DNA of 5,220 nt from Clostridia bacterium (GTDB lineage Bacteria; Bacillota; Clostridia; Oscillospirales; CAG-382): assembly GCA_017959195.1 (NCBI GenBank), contig JAGDBE010000136.1:1-5220 (forward strand), in the 5' to 3' direction. Both the position numbers and the translations under genes were made by a program. Shown here piece by piece: positions 5,096 to 5,220 of this stretch. The notes beneath the pieces were generated by a model. That model was given only the letters and a program-made list of their open reading frames with translations. It ran no database searches and had not been told where the DNA came from. The first letter of the stretch is position 1, and each line of letters opens with the position of its first letter.

Positions 5096-5220
5096 TTTTT
5101 ATAAATATCCTCTACTCTGCTCGATTTGTCCTGATTCTGCTCTTTTTTGTATCTTTCGAAATCGGCTTTTCCGTAGTTTTTGCCGCCGAGTCTGATGAGG
5201 TAGTCGTCTTCCGTCTTGTA
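5092..5220 (-). CDS. Hypothetical protein, C-terminal 42 residues (partial, enters from the right edge)
   Basis: Reading leftward from base 5220, one frame stays open for 42 codons to a TAA at 5094-5092. The peptide runs YKTEDDYLIRLGG, KNYGKADFERYKK, EQNQDKSSRVEDIYKK. It is strongly hydrophilic and rich in Lys, Glu and Asp, with no cysteine and no membrane segment, as expected for the tail of a soluble or surface-exposed domain. The case for a real gene is the convergent position with the stop inside a bidirectional terminator, a tandem TAATAA stop, and codon use like the neighbours. The start and most of the protein lie beyond the window, so no family is assigned. Confidence 0.7.
   Translation of the reverse strand, partial: YKTEDDYLIRLGGKNYGKADFERYKKEQNQDKSSRVEDIYKK

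Overview
The window looks like a piece of a Gram-positive, Clostridia-type (Firmicutes) chromosome, probably from an anaerobe. The evidence is moderate GC, purine-rich Shine-Dalgarno sites, consensus sigma-A promoters with extended -10 elements, A-tract/T-tract intrinsic terminators, an ECF-type vitamin transporter subunit, a lipobox lipoprotein with BspA-type leucine-rich repeats, and an NfnB/GltA-type flavoprotein. No species can be named from the sequence alone. There is no rRNA, tRNA, CRISPR array, insertion sequence or phage gene, and no gene-free stretch longer than about 100 bases.

Bases 1-1901 hold three closely packed plus-strand genes that read as one transcription unit. They are the 3' part of a GltA/NfnB-type NADPH-dependent oxidoreductase (cut by the window start), an ECF transporter substrate-binding (S) subunit one base later, and a ProX/YbaK-type trans-editing deacylase for mischarged tRNA(Pro) 16 bases later. 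They cover redox/nitrogen metabolism, vitamin uptake and translation quality control, and nothing visible ties them into one pathway.

Bases 1902-3062 hold ychF, a universally conserved P-loop ATPase, behind its own good promoter. A short inverted repeat overlaps that promoter. Bases 3063-4119 hold a separately promoted lipoprotein with BspA-like leucine-rich repeats, ended by a strong intrinsic terminator. A perfect dyad lies between its -10 box and its ribosome binding site.

Bases 4130-5095 hold the least ordinary gene, a TTG-started 302-residue membrane protein. Its cytoplasmic N-terminal part looks like an ImmA/IrrE metallopeptidase that has lost its HExxH motif. One membrane span and an acidic linker follow, then a small extracellular-side His/Cys domain that resembles Ada-type zinc-binding modules. 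I know of no described system with this arrangement; it is the best candidate here for something new, and the call rests on motif reading only. It converges on a minus-strand gene whose last 42 codons enter from the right edge. The two genes share one 18-bp palindromic terminator, and both tandem stop codons lie inside its stem.
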